This document shows positions 10,990 through 23,469 of a stretch of 64,000 nucleotides of DNA, piece after piece (positions within the stretch are counted from its first letter, which is position 1; every line of letters starts with the position of its first letter). The notes beneath the pieces were generated by a model that was not told the origin of the DNA, did no database searches, and saw only the letters and a program-made list of their open reading frames with translations. The stretch is taken from the NCBI GenBank assembly GCA_021234155.1, contig JAJEKV010000008.1, forward strand, positions 16,158,006-16,222,005. Direction: 5' to 3'. Source of the DNA: Isoetes taiwanensis (taxonomy: Eukaryota; Streptophyta; Lycopodiopsida; Isoetales; Isoetaceae). Made by a program: the position numbers and the translations under genes.

Positions 10990-13900
10990 TTATTGTGGAG
11001 GCTTCCATTCCATAGAACAAGATATATTATCTTCTTGTAGACTTGTTGTTAGTGGCATGCATATTGATTCAACAGCACATTCTATAAACAAAATATGCAT
11101 AAAACTTGGTGCTGAGAGAAGCCGCATTTCAACGTGCAGCAACTTGAGAGCAATCTATAATTTCAAGAGCAAGGGCAACAACGTCATGTATTACTGGTGA
11201 AGGTAAGGTACATATATACCTCATCATAACTTATTTATAAAACACGAGACAGATATCTAAGACCATGCACTCACTTGAACTGGTGCTGCAGCTTTAACTA
11301 GTTCAGAAACCGCATCACCTGCGGCCTTAAAAGCTTCTACTGATGCATTAGTTGATAAAACCTAGCGGTGCTGCCATTGATTAATATTTAGAAGAATAGA
11401 ATAGAAGATCAAATGCACCTTTGCGCATTAGCTCAGTAAAATAATCCAAAAGCACAACAAGAAGTAATGGAATGAAAAGGATTTGAGGTCATTTTCAATT
11501 ATTTTGCTGAATGTAATGATGTGGTGTTATGTATAAAAGCACTCGTTGCAATTTTGCTGTAAGAATGAGGGGCTTTTCTTTGTGCTTCTAGAAACCATGC
11601 TAACAAAGAACTAAGCCGATGATGTTTTGACAAGATTGTTTTTTTGAATTCCTCATATGTACTGTAGAATATCTCCTTGTGACAAGTATATATTTGGATG
11701 CTTGCATTGTGATTGGATGAAAGGAAATGCCCTGGGATATTCTATTTCTACTATCTACTTTGTCAAATAAGAATCATAAATACAAGGAGATAGCGAGATT
11801 TTCATTACACACAAGATTAGGAGATCGACTCGACTCCTGCCTTCGTTCGGGTGTATGGCTCAGTTGGTAGAGCACTGGGCCCTTAACCTAATGGTCGTAG
11901 GTTCAAGTCCCAACACGCATGAGACCGAACAGTTACGATGCATGCGGGGCCTGAATTCGATCCAACAACTCATCCCCGCCAAGACAGACCACCTAGGATT
12001 GGGTGGGACCTCTCATCTAGATGCATGTCGTCCGGGCTCTCCACCAAAGAGGATGCATAAGCAAGGTATTACATCCATACATATTTCTTCATGCCCCAAG
12101 CGATAAATTATACAAATTCTATTGGCCAACGGTAGCGTCATCACTGGTGTGTAATTTGATTTTCACAAGGTAGCATCAAGTGGCACAAGATCCTCTTGTC
12201 TTTTTCTAACACAACACTTTACCCACTAAAAACACCATTAAAAAAAACTAGGATGGATCAACAAAATTATCACAATCATAATCCTTTATGTACAAATGAT
12301 CTAAATGATTGAAAAAAGAATAACACAACTTTTGCACTATTGCTTCTTTGTTTATAGAATTGCATATTCCAATAAGTAAATTAGTAAAAAAATGATTCGG
12401 TGGCTACTGCGAGTATTTTTCTTCTTTTATTAACTCATATATTTAGACCAAAGACATTGGGGAAGAGAAATGTTCGCGACAGTCTTGGCTGCCACGAATA
12501 ATTTCCTGTCCCTCCTATATAACGCATTTTGCTTTTCTGTTCTCGACTATTTTCATCCTGACTAATTCAACATATCGACATGTGGCCTTTTTGAAAGTTG
12601 TGCCCTAATCTTGCAGCGGACATTTGGTAGTTTTACGACCTATAAGGTGCTTCGCGCAATTTTGATTTTGTACCTACTACAAGTTTGTATCAAAAAATAG
12701 AAAAAATGCCTATTTGAATATGATTATCAACTTCTTAAGAATAGAATAGAATAGAGCATTCTGAGCCTCCACCAATATTTGACTATGTTAACGAGGATGC
12801 ACTTGATAATCCCAGACAGAATTGGGGCTCTCTAATGAAGTGGCCCACAAATTTGTCATGTATTATGGTAATGTTCCTGACCTATTTGACATCTCTTTAT
12901 TAGCTAGAGTGCTATTAGCATGGCATCCTGATATAGAAGAGGCTATTGCTGCTTATAAAATAAGATAGATTGACATAAGCTATCCCAAATGTTAGGCCAT
13001 ATAAAAGCACTTGAGTGTTGCATGGAGTCTTTTTTAAAGGGCAAGGGATCAAGATGGTTATAAACATGATCGTTTTACTAATGCTAAGATGACCTCAATT
13101 TTCGAAGTACCTTAAGACTAAGGTGCTAAAAAAACCACTGTGGAAAAGTTTTTTGCATTATGAAGCTTTCATTTTGTAGAAAGATACCAACTACTATTTA
13201 TTTCACAATGCTTGAAAATTAACTTACAAATTCTTTGTCATCAACTGCGTTTGATACACGATATTTTTCCTCTGATCAAGGTTTTAGGTATTCTTAGGGA
13301 TTGTTTGGCCTACGGAAAGGAAAAAAAAAAGGAAGGCCATGGAAAAAAGAATAGAATGTTTGGACTTTAGGGTGACAAATGATACTAGTGTACTGTGATA
13401 ATGGAAAATATTAAAAACTTGTGCCCGATGGTGGCGCAGTACAAATGGCTCTCGTGTATTATGGTTCGTGTGGATGTATGTTTCTTTTTGTGTGTGTATG
13501 ACTATTGTCGATATTCTTTTTTGTGCGTTGCGAAATGGTTAATTTTCATTTATGTTCGTAATAAAACTGAACATTGTTATGTCTAGATTAATTTCATTTG
13601 CATAGGCATGATGTTCATAAACATTTTATGGAGGCATTCATGTCCATGGCTTCTCCCCATGAAGGCCATAGAACAAAGAATATAATGTTTGGACTTCAAT
13701 GTGACAAATGATACTAGCGTACTGTGATAATGGAAAATAATTAAAACTTGTGCCTGATGGCGCAGTACAAACGGCTCTCGTGTGGATGTATGTTTCTTTT
13801 AGTGTGTGTATGACTATTGTGGATATTCTTTTTTGTGTGTCGTGAAATGGTTTAATTTTCATTTATGTCCTCGGCTACTGATTGTAATAAAACTAAACAT

Positions 13901-15493
13901 TGTTATGTCTAGATTAACTTCATTGCATAGGCATGATGTTCATAAACATTTCATGGAGGCATTCATATCCCTGGCTTCCCCCAATCCTGGATGAGCCTAA
14001 AAACCTATCCCTAGATCTTTTTGGCTCTTTGGGATTGCACAACCAAGAAGCTTTTGGGAACTGTAAAGGTTCCATGTCCTCTCACTAGTGAGGATAACCT
14101 GATGGTAAGCTCCTAATGACTGCAACCATAATTTCCCAAATGTAAATTGACAATGACTTACCCGTTTGTTCGTCATAGTGCTTATGAGCATGAATTGAAT
14201 TAAGGTATTCAAATACAATGGAATCCTCTTGTTTGAAAAGAGCTTTAAAAGCTTTATGAGGTTAACTTCAAATTTCTTGCTGCTTTTTTTGAAGGCAATT
14301 TGGCAAACTGTACCAATAGGGGTTTATTTAGACAGACTGTTAAGTCCAGATTATAGCTTGAGCGAAATTTCCTCGGAGTCGTTATTGATGGTGCAATATA
14401 AAATTTAGCCTCGTTAGGATCGTTTTTGACATTGCTTACGAGTATCTTTTAGATAGGATATCTTTTGCACCAAATCGAACAAACGAAATGTTCGCAGTGG
14501 TCCTGGCCGTCGGCGCGATAAATTTCTTGTATTAGATAAGATACATGCCAAAGGACATGCAAAAGAGCATCATCTTTGCAAAGAGTGTTCTATTTTTGTT
14601 GTGATTCCTTCCAAATCACATAACAATGCATAGAGTATGCATGTGACCCAGATCAAGAGAAGAGTCATATCAAGAATGGGATTTAAATAATGATGGGATC
14701 TTCAAAGCAATGCTAGAGCTCACAACAGATACAAAATGCACATCGTTTAGTTCTTACAACACCACAAATATTCACAGCAAGAAATGGTACATGCCCACAT
14801 AGGTAAGCTATGGGAAATTCCATAATATCTCATCATTTTAGCATAATCGTTATAGTAGAGCCAAAAGTTTAAGGTGTGTGTCCATTTTTCATTCAATTAG
14901 CATTTATTATTGTATTTCCACCGGCTTTGGCATTATTATCACCATTTGGATAACCTCCCATGGCCCTAATTCAAATTATATCATTCACGTATTATTGGAC
15001 TGCAGGTGCCATTTATAATACTTTAGGAAATACTCTCATATTCGAAATATTGAGGACCAAACATAGCAGGATCTTATCCAGCTTTTGAAAACTGTAAGTC
15101 TAAGGAGCTAATTTAAGTTCTTGAGCCGAGACAGAGAATCAGTAATTTTTCTAAGCCGGAGCACAGATTTAATGTCTTATACTTTTTGGTAGCTATAGCT
15201 TCCTTATTTTCAAACATATCTATTTTACATCCCAAACCCAAAACATGCCACATTTTATCCTGGATAAATGTGAATGTGAACTCATAGAATTTGATAAGTT
15301 CAAGTGGTAACGGCTTGAGATTGTTGCCAATATGGCTTCAGATTGGCATATATGAAATAGTAGTTCAAAAGAATAGAATTCAATATCATAAACGCTTTGT
15401 GTTGTTGATTACAGACAACAAAAATAGAAAGTGAAATTCATAGTGAGAAAATTGAAAGCTAAGATTCGACCTTACCTGAAGAACCTTTGCCAT
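10990..15493 (-). CDS. Candidate four-exon gene for an 86-aa protein of unknown family
   Basis: Four segments join with GT-AG borders and consistent phases: 15493-15476 (MAKVLQ), 11361-11271, 11193-11134 and 11081-10990. The total is 261 nt. The predicted protein runs VLSTNASVEAFKAAGDAVSE, then LVKAAAPVQ, a hydrophobic helix (VIIHDVVALALEIIDCSQ), and a tail ending SMEWKPPQ-stop. The composition is coding-like (amphipathic helices, no low complexity), and three independent phase matches are unlikely by chance. The first intron would be 4.1 kb and carries a tRNA-derived repeat and a tandem duplication. I do not recognise the family. A helical-bundle N-terminus of a larger protein, truncated by the stop at 10990, is one possibility. 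Exon 1 is the weakest part. Transcript evidence would settle it. Confidence 0.4.
11849..11919 (+). repeat. tRNA-Lys(CUU)-like sequence, probably the head of a SINE
   Basis: GGCTCAGTTGGTAGAGC matches the D-arm/A box, and GGTTCAAGTCC matches the T-arm/B box. The anticodon loop reads CCCTTAA, giving anticodon CTT but with C in place of the invariant U33. The acceptor ends GGGTGT and ACACGC pair with one mismatch, while the anticodon and T stems are imperfect. No terminator-like T run follows directly; tRNA-unrelated sequence continues to at least 12060. The defects argue against a functional tRNA gene and for a tRNA-derived SINE or tRNA relic. Confidence 0.6.
11920..15475. other. Non-coding stretch with a decayed coding-like patch and a tandem duplication
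   Basis: This lies within the presumed first intron of the small candidate gene. A GAATA run sits at 12738-12756. A patch at 12775-12900 reads on the plus strand as YVNEDALDNPRQNW before stops and looks like a decayed coding remnant. The 13.3-14.0-kb duplication is annotated separately. No intact gene is seen. Confidence 0.4.
13336..13985. repeat. Tandem duplication, ~330-bp unit
   Basis: GTTTGGACTT, then GTGACAAATGATACTAG, GTACTGTGATAATGGAAAAT and GTGGATGTATGTTTCTTTT recur at a constant offset of about 330 bp (for example 13358 and 13688). Both copies end with GGAGGCATTCAT followed by CTGGCTTC/CATGGCTTC. Small differences indicate an older duplication. No coding function is visible. Confidence 0.8.
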
Positions 15494-15580
15494 CTCTCCC
15501 AACCACAAACAAATGATGAGACATGGAAGATCTCGAGATATGTTCTTCCAAGATGGCTAGTTAAAAAATGTCACATTTAA

Positions 15581-15647
15581 GGGACTGGGTGGGGCTTGAA
15601 CCCACTACCTCTAGAGTGGTAGTTGTGCATCCTAACCAAAAAGGCCA
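15581..15647 (-). repeat. tRNA-like Pol III promoter relic (A and B boxes)
   Basis: On the minus strand, TTGGTTAGGATGC resembles an A box. About 25 nt further, GGGTTCAAGCCCC is an excellent B box with a pairing T-stem. The intervening sequence does not fold into a clear anticodon arm. A tRNA-derived SINE or degenerate tRNA is the likely source. Confidence 0.45.
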
Positions 15648-18600
15648 CGATGATTTGGATGAAACCAAATCACACGCTCCAGACCTGCTAGTTAATCATC
15701 ACACTATACTCTCCTCAGAAAATGCCCAAACATGTGGCCACAAAAAGCATGTCGCATGTACATGCCAAAACACATGATAAAATGCAGACTACATACGCAT
15801 GTCAAAAGACCTTTTTTTCCCCTTTTTTTTAGGGTAAGAGTAAATTTTTTATTTGTAATGATATAAAGTACAAAGGGTCCACCACAATGGACAGGTAGAA
15901 AGAATTAGCGCCAAAATTATGGATCCAAACACCTTAAACCAAGGCCCACAAGAAAATCAAATGAAAAAAAAAAAAAAAAAAAAAAAGCCTCCTTTCCTTT
16001 CCCCCCGAAAAACATCGAAGAGACCATTCCTTAATGTGCTAAAGGTTTAAATCATAGGGATAGCTACAAATATTGCATATGTGTTCTGAATATTGAATTG
16101 AATTAGCTAAGTCGAATTAACTTGACAAAAATTTTATCGTGATGGCCAGGGCTGCCGAACATTTCTCTTTGTCGACTCACTTACTAATATGGAACTTTTT
16201 GTGAAGTTGGAATGGCAGGAGAGAGGCATGATAATTGAATCACTTCCAGAATGAACAATTTATATACTGCTCAGTGGATTCAATAAAAAACAGCCCTAGG
16301 GTTTATGAACGTTGTTAACATAGGGTCCTCGAAATTTACCTTGGTGTATTGTGTTTTCTAAACCATATTTTGCATGTATATGACGAAATTCCTTATGGGG
16401 GTTTGTTATTATTATCATCTAGCATTGATTTTTAGACTAGCAATGATTGTTTTAGACTCCCATGCTTGACAAAGTCGAGGCAAGTTTTATTGTGATCTCA
16501 ATTCTCATCTCATCCATGCTCGTGCAACTGTTAGGCCGGATAGGTTTGAGTTGAACAATTGAATTATGGGTAGCTTGAGTTGAGAAGATATGTATAGTTT
16601 GTTGAGAAGAAATGGCATCGTACGCAATGGTTGTGCACCTCATATGATGGATGTCCTACTACTTTATTGTTAACCTATGCATTGTATGTTTAATATGTAT
16701 AATTTAGAGCACTACTTTATAGCTAAGCTTGGCTTCAGGTCTTTAGAATCTTTAGATGGTGACACAAAATTCCCAGTAAGCTTCTTGGGAAGTGTTTGTA
16801 ACTTGTATGTATAAGCTTAGTAGAGTTTGATGCAAATCCAATCACCTTAAAAATTTCAGTAACACCAACCTTCGAACCTCATATGTCACATAAGATTCCT
16901 ACGAAAGATGAAATAAGGAAAATTATGACTCAAGGAAGTGTTATTTTCAGCATTTAATGTTGTAGTGGACCACTGTGTAGCTATTTTAAACAATGGTTAG
17001 CATTAGAAACGAATCATATTATCAAACTACAAAAACATGCTATTTTTCATCAAGGTCTCTGCAACATCTTTTTATCACACTATAAAAACATGCTATGTTT
17101 TACCTTGTTGAAAAACTCCCTTTATTCATCAGGTTCAGCAACATCTTTACAATGAGTATAACACAAAATAGAGATCATTAATCGATAATGAAGAGATAAG
17201 CATGGTCTGCCTGCATGTGGAAGTGCTTCATACAAAAACAAAAGAAGTCGCAGTAGACGTTTTACGAAGGCGGAATGTTTGAAAAGGGCGGACCCTCTCT
17301 TTAACAGATCCGAAAAGGAAAAGTTGGAATTAAGAGCAAAAGAGAGAGACGAGCATCCATGACATATCTTGCACTTGCAAATTGAGGCAGTATTATTCCA
17401 AGCATCGACAAATCAAGAGACATACCAAGATGCAAAAGCCAACAAAAAAGTGCTCGCATTGCTCTTTAGATTAGGATCAGCAATGCCGGATGCATCGAGC
17501 TTAGGATTACATCATCTGCACAGGGCAAGGCGACAGATTCTAATCGCGACCTGCATGGAAAAAATTAGCGGCTATTCTTAGCCAAATGGCGATTTTTTGG
17601 GGGGTTTAGGCAATTTTTGCGGCGAATTTTATGAAGAGAGATTTCTTTTAAAAAAATAAAAAATAGCCATAGTTAAAATAAGTACTCCATAATTTTTTTA
17701 GGATTAGCCAAACTATTTTTTCCCTTTTCCTTAATGAAAAAGGGATTAGCCTTTCTTTATATTACAATATTTATATATTAGATCATTAATAGCCAAACAA
17801 AATAAATTCTTATTAAAGATTTTTACAGATTGCCACCTACCATCATTGGTAATAGTAGTTTTTCAAATTATGAATTTCTATTACATATACCAAATATCCA
17901 TCTAAAAAAAGGAGTTGTAAGAGATAACTAATATCCATCTAGATGCCCGAGTCGGTTGCATAACTTCCTTCAAGAGTTAGAGATAAGTGCAATTTGATCA
18001 CCATATCTAGAAGGATGTCATTGCATTGAATGTAGTTCAGACTATGAATGTTATAAGCTATGTTGTGATCTTCTGTTAAAGTTTTTTAATATCATCGTAT
18101 GTTCCTTGATTGTTGATTGGAATAACATGTAATTCTAGTACAATATATCTAAAACTATAGAATCTACATTTTTTGCTTTTTCTAATTAGAAAAAATAGTC
18201 AAGTGAAAGCTTAAATGAATACCTAATTCAAAAGTTTCGCCAAGTCCAAATAGATATAAATGTAATGTTAATAATAACTTTAGCCAAATATACATCATAA
18301 AATACGGTAAAATTTTAAAAAATAGCCAAACCATTTTTTATGAAAAAATATATAATGTGCTTAATTTTTTCCCTGGCGACCTGTCTCGCCAGATTCCACA
18401 ATTCTGCCCGACCCAAAATTCATGGAAAAAAGTTAGCACAAAATCACTGGAAAAATTACCCCGAAAAAGTGTACCCAGAAAAAATAACATACAACATGTC
18501 ACGATAATGCGAACCCCTATGATCTTTATACATGTTTACATAAAAATAGTCGACTCCAAGATGAGCTTATCTCATAACTAGCTGTTATAATTAAGCAAAG

Positions 18601-19012
18601 CCCGATGGCAAGGGTGCCACGCCTACAAATAGGAGATAGCTACATAGGAGATGGGGATAGCTACATAGCTTCTCCTTGCAGTATCCAACCTAATTGTGAG
18701 AAATCCTCCATCAACTTTGATTTCATTGGGGATGGTTTTCCCAAATTGTCTTACTTCTTCGAATATGTCTTTTCCATTTAAAACATCATTCACGAGGGTC
18801 TTAAAAGATCATCTCGTCCCGGCTAGCAGTTCATATAACGATGCATAAGTAAAACTAGAACAATGCCAAAGGAAGGATATGCATCTAACCGAGTACACGA
18901 GGTCTTGCAATTCAATTTAAGTAAAAGTTCTGAGACATGGAAAAAATTTCATTTCATTTATCACCTACGGACGGAAATAGCCAAACTGAAACTGCAAATT
19001 TATCTGGAATGC
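15648..19012. other. Intergenic, AT-rich, no gene supported
   Basis: A long poly-A run lies at about 15963-15986. The 17.6-18.4-kb part is very AT-rich with repeated AGCCAAA words. A short direct repeat of GGAGATAGCTACATAGGAGAT-type units is at 18630-18670. The region just below 19013 would contain the VPS26 3' UTR. I see no supportable coding region. Confidence 0.4.
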
Positions 19013-21732
19013 TCATGCTGCTCGATACATGGTAATCTCTTGCTGTTTGAAGTAACGTCTATCTTCATCATCCACAAGGACTAAGTTGAGAAAGTATTTT
19101 ACGCTGAACTTGTTATTAATGTTGCGGTACGTTGGAGTCAAGTCATATGGGCCTAAGAATAAGCGTATTGGTATTGATTCACCTGCATCCCCCTGAATTA
19201 GCATTTACTCACAAATTACACAACAATGCAGGAGAGAGGCATTACCACGAACAGGGGCACCATCCATCAGTTCATACTTTGCAATTGTTTCGGTCTCTGT
19301 ATAGGTGTTTGGACCAGCACCAGTTGATTCACGACGCCTGATTTCGATTTCCATATGCTTGATTTTCAATCGAACAAGCAAGAAGTAAATTTTACCAAGG
19401 ATAACGTCTTTTAAATGATACCTAGAATACCAAAGTGGGCTTCTTAGGAATCTAGCTGATAATCTAGCTGATAATGAAGACAACAGACCATAGAAAAATT
19501 GACATGATTGTGCTAAAAAATTAGGTTAAAATGGCTTAATGAAATTGCAACATGCTACGCACTTGCTTTTGCTATACTCGAATTCAATATGCAAGCAATC
19601 CTCAATGCCAACTTCCATCTGCAAATAAATTTGAGCAAATTTAAGCAGACATTCTGGCTTTCATAAATGCTGGAATGCTACAGCTATAAACTCAAAACAC
19701 ATCAACTTACCTTAATGCTATTATTGATTTCTGGGGGCGAGGATAAGTTCCGCACCTATTTACATAGCAATTATTTTGGTTATATCATCTGAGAGGTGGT
19801 GACTTCTGTATCTTCCTACTTTCCTACATTTTAGCATGAAAAAACACTCTAGTTAAATGGGACCAAAATACCCAAAAGTCTTTGTACTCCACAATATTGG
19901 TTGCATAACTTCGCTGCAGTGTCACTTTCAATATGTACCTGTGTAAAAAAAGAACTTGATAAGTCAATGTCAGCATGCAAGTCATGCCGTCTCTACATCA
20001 AATTTGATCTCCAGCAGCTTCTTTGGTAAGCACACCAAAGAATTAGGGAGCTTAGAATGCCATAAGACAATACAAGTCAAATATAAAACAGTGCTTACCT
20101 AAGCCTTACGTTTGTGCCATTGTATGATTCATATGGCATTTCAACTGTAGAAAACTCGAAGGGATATACTTTTCGTTCCATAATTTCTCCAGGCACATCA
20201 AGCTCCCGAACTATAGCAAATAAATAGTGATTGCAATCTGATAGTTTAAAACAAATAACAGCAATGGGATAAAAAAACACACGTACCAAGAGATGTAAAA
20301 TCATAAAATGTACCACGATCAAAATAGAGTTCTAGAAAGATAAAAGAAAATTTAGTGCATCATCAATAGCATTACACGCAAATATGCTAGATGTAAATGC
20401 AAGATAGTTAATTAACAACACTCTGTTCCATAATACCTATTTGACCGAGCAGCTCAATTTTTAAACCAACATGTTCCACCTTCTTCCCGGGAAGAGGATC
20501 TATTGAAACCTGTTAATTAGCATAATACATTATTAAAACTGACACTGGAAATACAAAAATCAACAAACTTCATGTGCATGGGTTTCACCTATAAGTTGTG
20601 AACTTACGGACCTCCCCAATCACGCTATCCTGGCTTTGAAAAAGCGGAACAAGAAATGTTTGACCATTATTCTTGACGTTCACCTGATTATGTACCAGCA
20701 GTGCATGATAAGAGAACTTAATCTTGAAACCTTAAATTGCACAAAGACATCTATTACATTACATGCCACTAAGTTCTGAATTGTCCGCCAAACTTCGATT
20801 TCTGAACGAGATATTCTCTTCTCACAACCAAGCCAAAAAATGTATCTTCAAACATTTCCATGAAGAGGATTGATGGGCATTACCCCAGCTCATTTGCCTC
20901 CTAAGGTCATCTGATGGTTTTAAAAATATCGCAATTTTGATAAAGCATCTATCCTGCTACCATTACCATGGCAGATGCTCAATGCAACCTTAACAAAGGG
21001 AGCAAAGGAAAGGGGAGCACAAAATCTTCCAAAAATAATGACTCTGACACTCTCCATCCTTAGCATCAGCACATGGGTTATAAACAGACCTTCGATATAT
21101 AGCTACTTGAGTTGGTCAAAATGCAACTGTGATACTGTAGGTTTAAAAGATTGCGCAAGGTCGCTCTCGCCCGTCTCTATGTCACGTTTTTTCAATTGCT
21201 CTTTTTGAATAGCTTTCAAATGCAAAGGGCATTCATAAAATGGGCCAAATCTTTCACATTCCATCTTGCTCATAATACAGGGTCCTCAGGCCAAATCCTT
21301 AAAGATTTCAACTTGCTCAACATGAGGATTACCGTCTTAATGGTTGGTTTGGTCATGAAAAAGATGTTTACCGCCAAATGACAAGTGAGAGGTGCACGTG
21401 CAATGCAACAGAGAGAGACATTGGGTTTCAGGATTGTTTACACACATTTTTACTTTATTGAAATAATAAATCAGAAATTGACAACCTGACAAGATTTAGA
21501 AGAAGTTAATCAATCCTACAACATCATCCTAAGTAGCAAAAAATGTCTGTAATGACCTACAAAGACCATGCATACTGACATGTTTTCGGGTTGTTGTATC
21601 TGAGAGTTCTATAGAAATTGCGCATGGTGATCTGAATGCTCCAATGATATAATTCTGCCACATCACATACAAGGTAAAGCAAGCAAAACATTTTGCAAGA
21701 AATGGAAAAGCCAGATTCAGGAGTTTTACCAT
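19013..21732 (-). CDS. VPS26: Retromer subunit VPS26 (vacuolar protein sorting-associated protein 26)
   Basis: VPS26 is the arrestin-fold subunit of the retromer cargo-recognition core, acting with VPS35 and VPS29 in endosome sorting. Eleven coding exons with GT-AG borders join in phase: 21732-21730, 21654-21580, 20683-20612, 20509-20437, 20331-20287, 20210-20099, 19938-19872, 19755-19711, 19618-19563, 19421-19246 and 19182-19013. The total is 894 nt (297 aa), the usual family length. Diagnostic segments include NYIIGAFRSPCAISIELSD, DPLPGKKVEHVGLKIELLGQ, FYDFTSLVRELDVPGEI, YPFEFSTVEMPYESYNGTN, MEVGIEDCLHIEFEY, IEIRRRESTGAGPNT and INNKFSVKY...LVLVDDEDRRYFKQQEIT. The protein ends MYRAA, slightly shorter than many homologues. 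The N-terminus was set because family members start M-N-Y: the ATG at 21732 is followed by a donor (GTAAAA) and 75 nt later by CAG|AAT TAT. An alternative start is MWQ-NYII from the ATG just upstream of that acceptor. No frameshift or internal stop is seen, so this is probably functional. Confidence 0.92.
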
Positions 21733-23460
21733 TCTGGAGTAAACTACAAAGTTGGACCCATAGATTCACCTCTTTTGCCTGCAGAATCCTATAGACATAA
21801 ATATTTAACAGAATATAACGAATCAATACAATGTAGTTGCTGAGATGAGAAGTCAAACATTTGGAATCAATAAAGTACTGTTGAAATTAACATCATGTTT
21901 TAAAATCAATTCAGTTTACAAGAGAGGAGGAATTTAATCTTGGAAAGCAAAAATAATCTACAGCTAGTAAGAAAGCCTTCGAATAATTAGACGCATAAAA
22001 GCATATAGAATCGTAACATATAAACCGCATGCACAAGCGGATACATCTAAGATCGGATCAAAGAAAGAAATATTGCAGTAGCTATGCCCAATAAAACCAG
22101 ACAAAAACAGCAAAGGCACTATATATTTTCTTGAAAACCAATGAGCCAACCTCTAAAACACGGGATCAGGGTGCCCTGAGCCTATATTCTAATCTTATAT
22201 ATAGATCCATTTCAAAACCTTCGTTCAAATACAAATTCTGCACAAATTCCGACGTTAAGATAAACCAAAAAAGAAGAAAAAAGAGAGAAAATACAGAAAC
22301 AGAAAAGGGAACAAGCTCGGGGCCTAAAAGAGAGGCCAGGTTAGAAGAAGGAAGGAACCTGCAGAGCGGAAGCAGCTATGGAGAATTCAGTGACTCACAG
22401 AATGGACAGGACACGTAGAAATTGACGTGTCAAATGATTTTTTTTCATTCTCTAAAACCCTCAGTAATGTTTTCTTCCGGATCCAACAGGATAGTGCCAC
22501 CTGTATCATTGCGCTTAGGGCCAGATTCCACTTTTGGAATTAGATACTAGGTGTCGATTAAGCAATGAACGAGTCTGGCCATAAGGGTCCGGTCACATGA
22601 TGCTGTCAACAGGGTTCACAAGCCGTCAATCGTAGAAATGGAAGGGGTCACATGCCAAATTTTGATAGGGAAGAAGCCCTGTTGATAGCAATGGATTCTC
22701 GACTACGCATCGGTTGGAAGCATTGCCGTCAACAGGGATCTCGAGAGATGAGGGCGGTGGAAGATTTTCTAGCACTTGGCGGCAATCCCTCTTCTTGATC
22801 ACACGGTAGCCAAATTTTCTTGCTTAGGTCTTTCTTTCTGCAGCGTGGAACCCTTCCTTTGAGATCATGTAACCCAAGCAAAAAATTCGGTTCTGTCAAT
22901 GGCTTGAATCCACTGTTACCGACTTCATGTGTAGGACCCTAAGTGGCAGCTGCATTCTGATTCCATTGTAGCAGTTAGCAATTACAAAAATCTCCCTTAA
23001 AAACAAACAAAAAATGCTTTGCTTTAACTCCAGAACCCTCAACATTAATTTGTAGGGGCAATCGCCTCACATTTACAAGTTGAATTAAGTGATTAACACA
23101 ATTGTGCGTAGATTTCCTCACGAATATCATCTTGATCCTTTATTTCAAATTGCCTTCATATTGCCGCTGACGCAAATGAAATCAGAGAGTTTGGTAGCTT
23201 CCAAGACAGAGCCGAAAGTTGGGATTTTAGAGAAAGTTGTCACTGGCGCAAGTGGAATCTGGCCCTTAACATGTGCCCATCATTGGTGTTGTGTCCAGGT
23301 TTTCAGAAAGATGTCATGTGTTCAAGCAATAGCCTATCTGATATTGCTTCTCCATCTCTACTTTGGTGAGAGGGCAACTGAAGTTCATGCCCGTGCTAGA
23401 GGAGAGTGCCCTACAACCGTCCGCTTAAGTGCAATTACTTTATTATGATGGGTTTAATCT
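21733..23460. other. VPS26 upstream region and intergenic sequence
   Basis: The 5' UTR and promoter of VPS26 must lie here. A purine-rich stretch at 22260-22345 (pyrimidine-rich on the coding strand) and CTGCAG|GTTCC near 22360 could mark a leader exon, but this cannot be fixed without transcripts. The rest (22430-23460) holds no recognisable gene. Confidence 0.4.
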
Positions 23461-23469
23461 TTATTATGA

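Noticed and set aside
11855-12106. 83-codon frame starting MAQLVEHWALNLM
   Set aside because: The N-terminal part is simply the translated tRNA-like D-arm (GGCTCAGTTGGTAGAGC), a known artefact of tRNA and SINE sequence.
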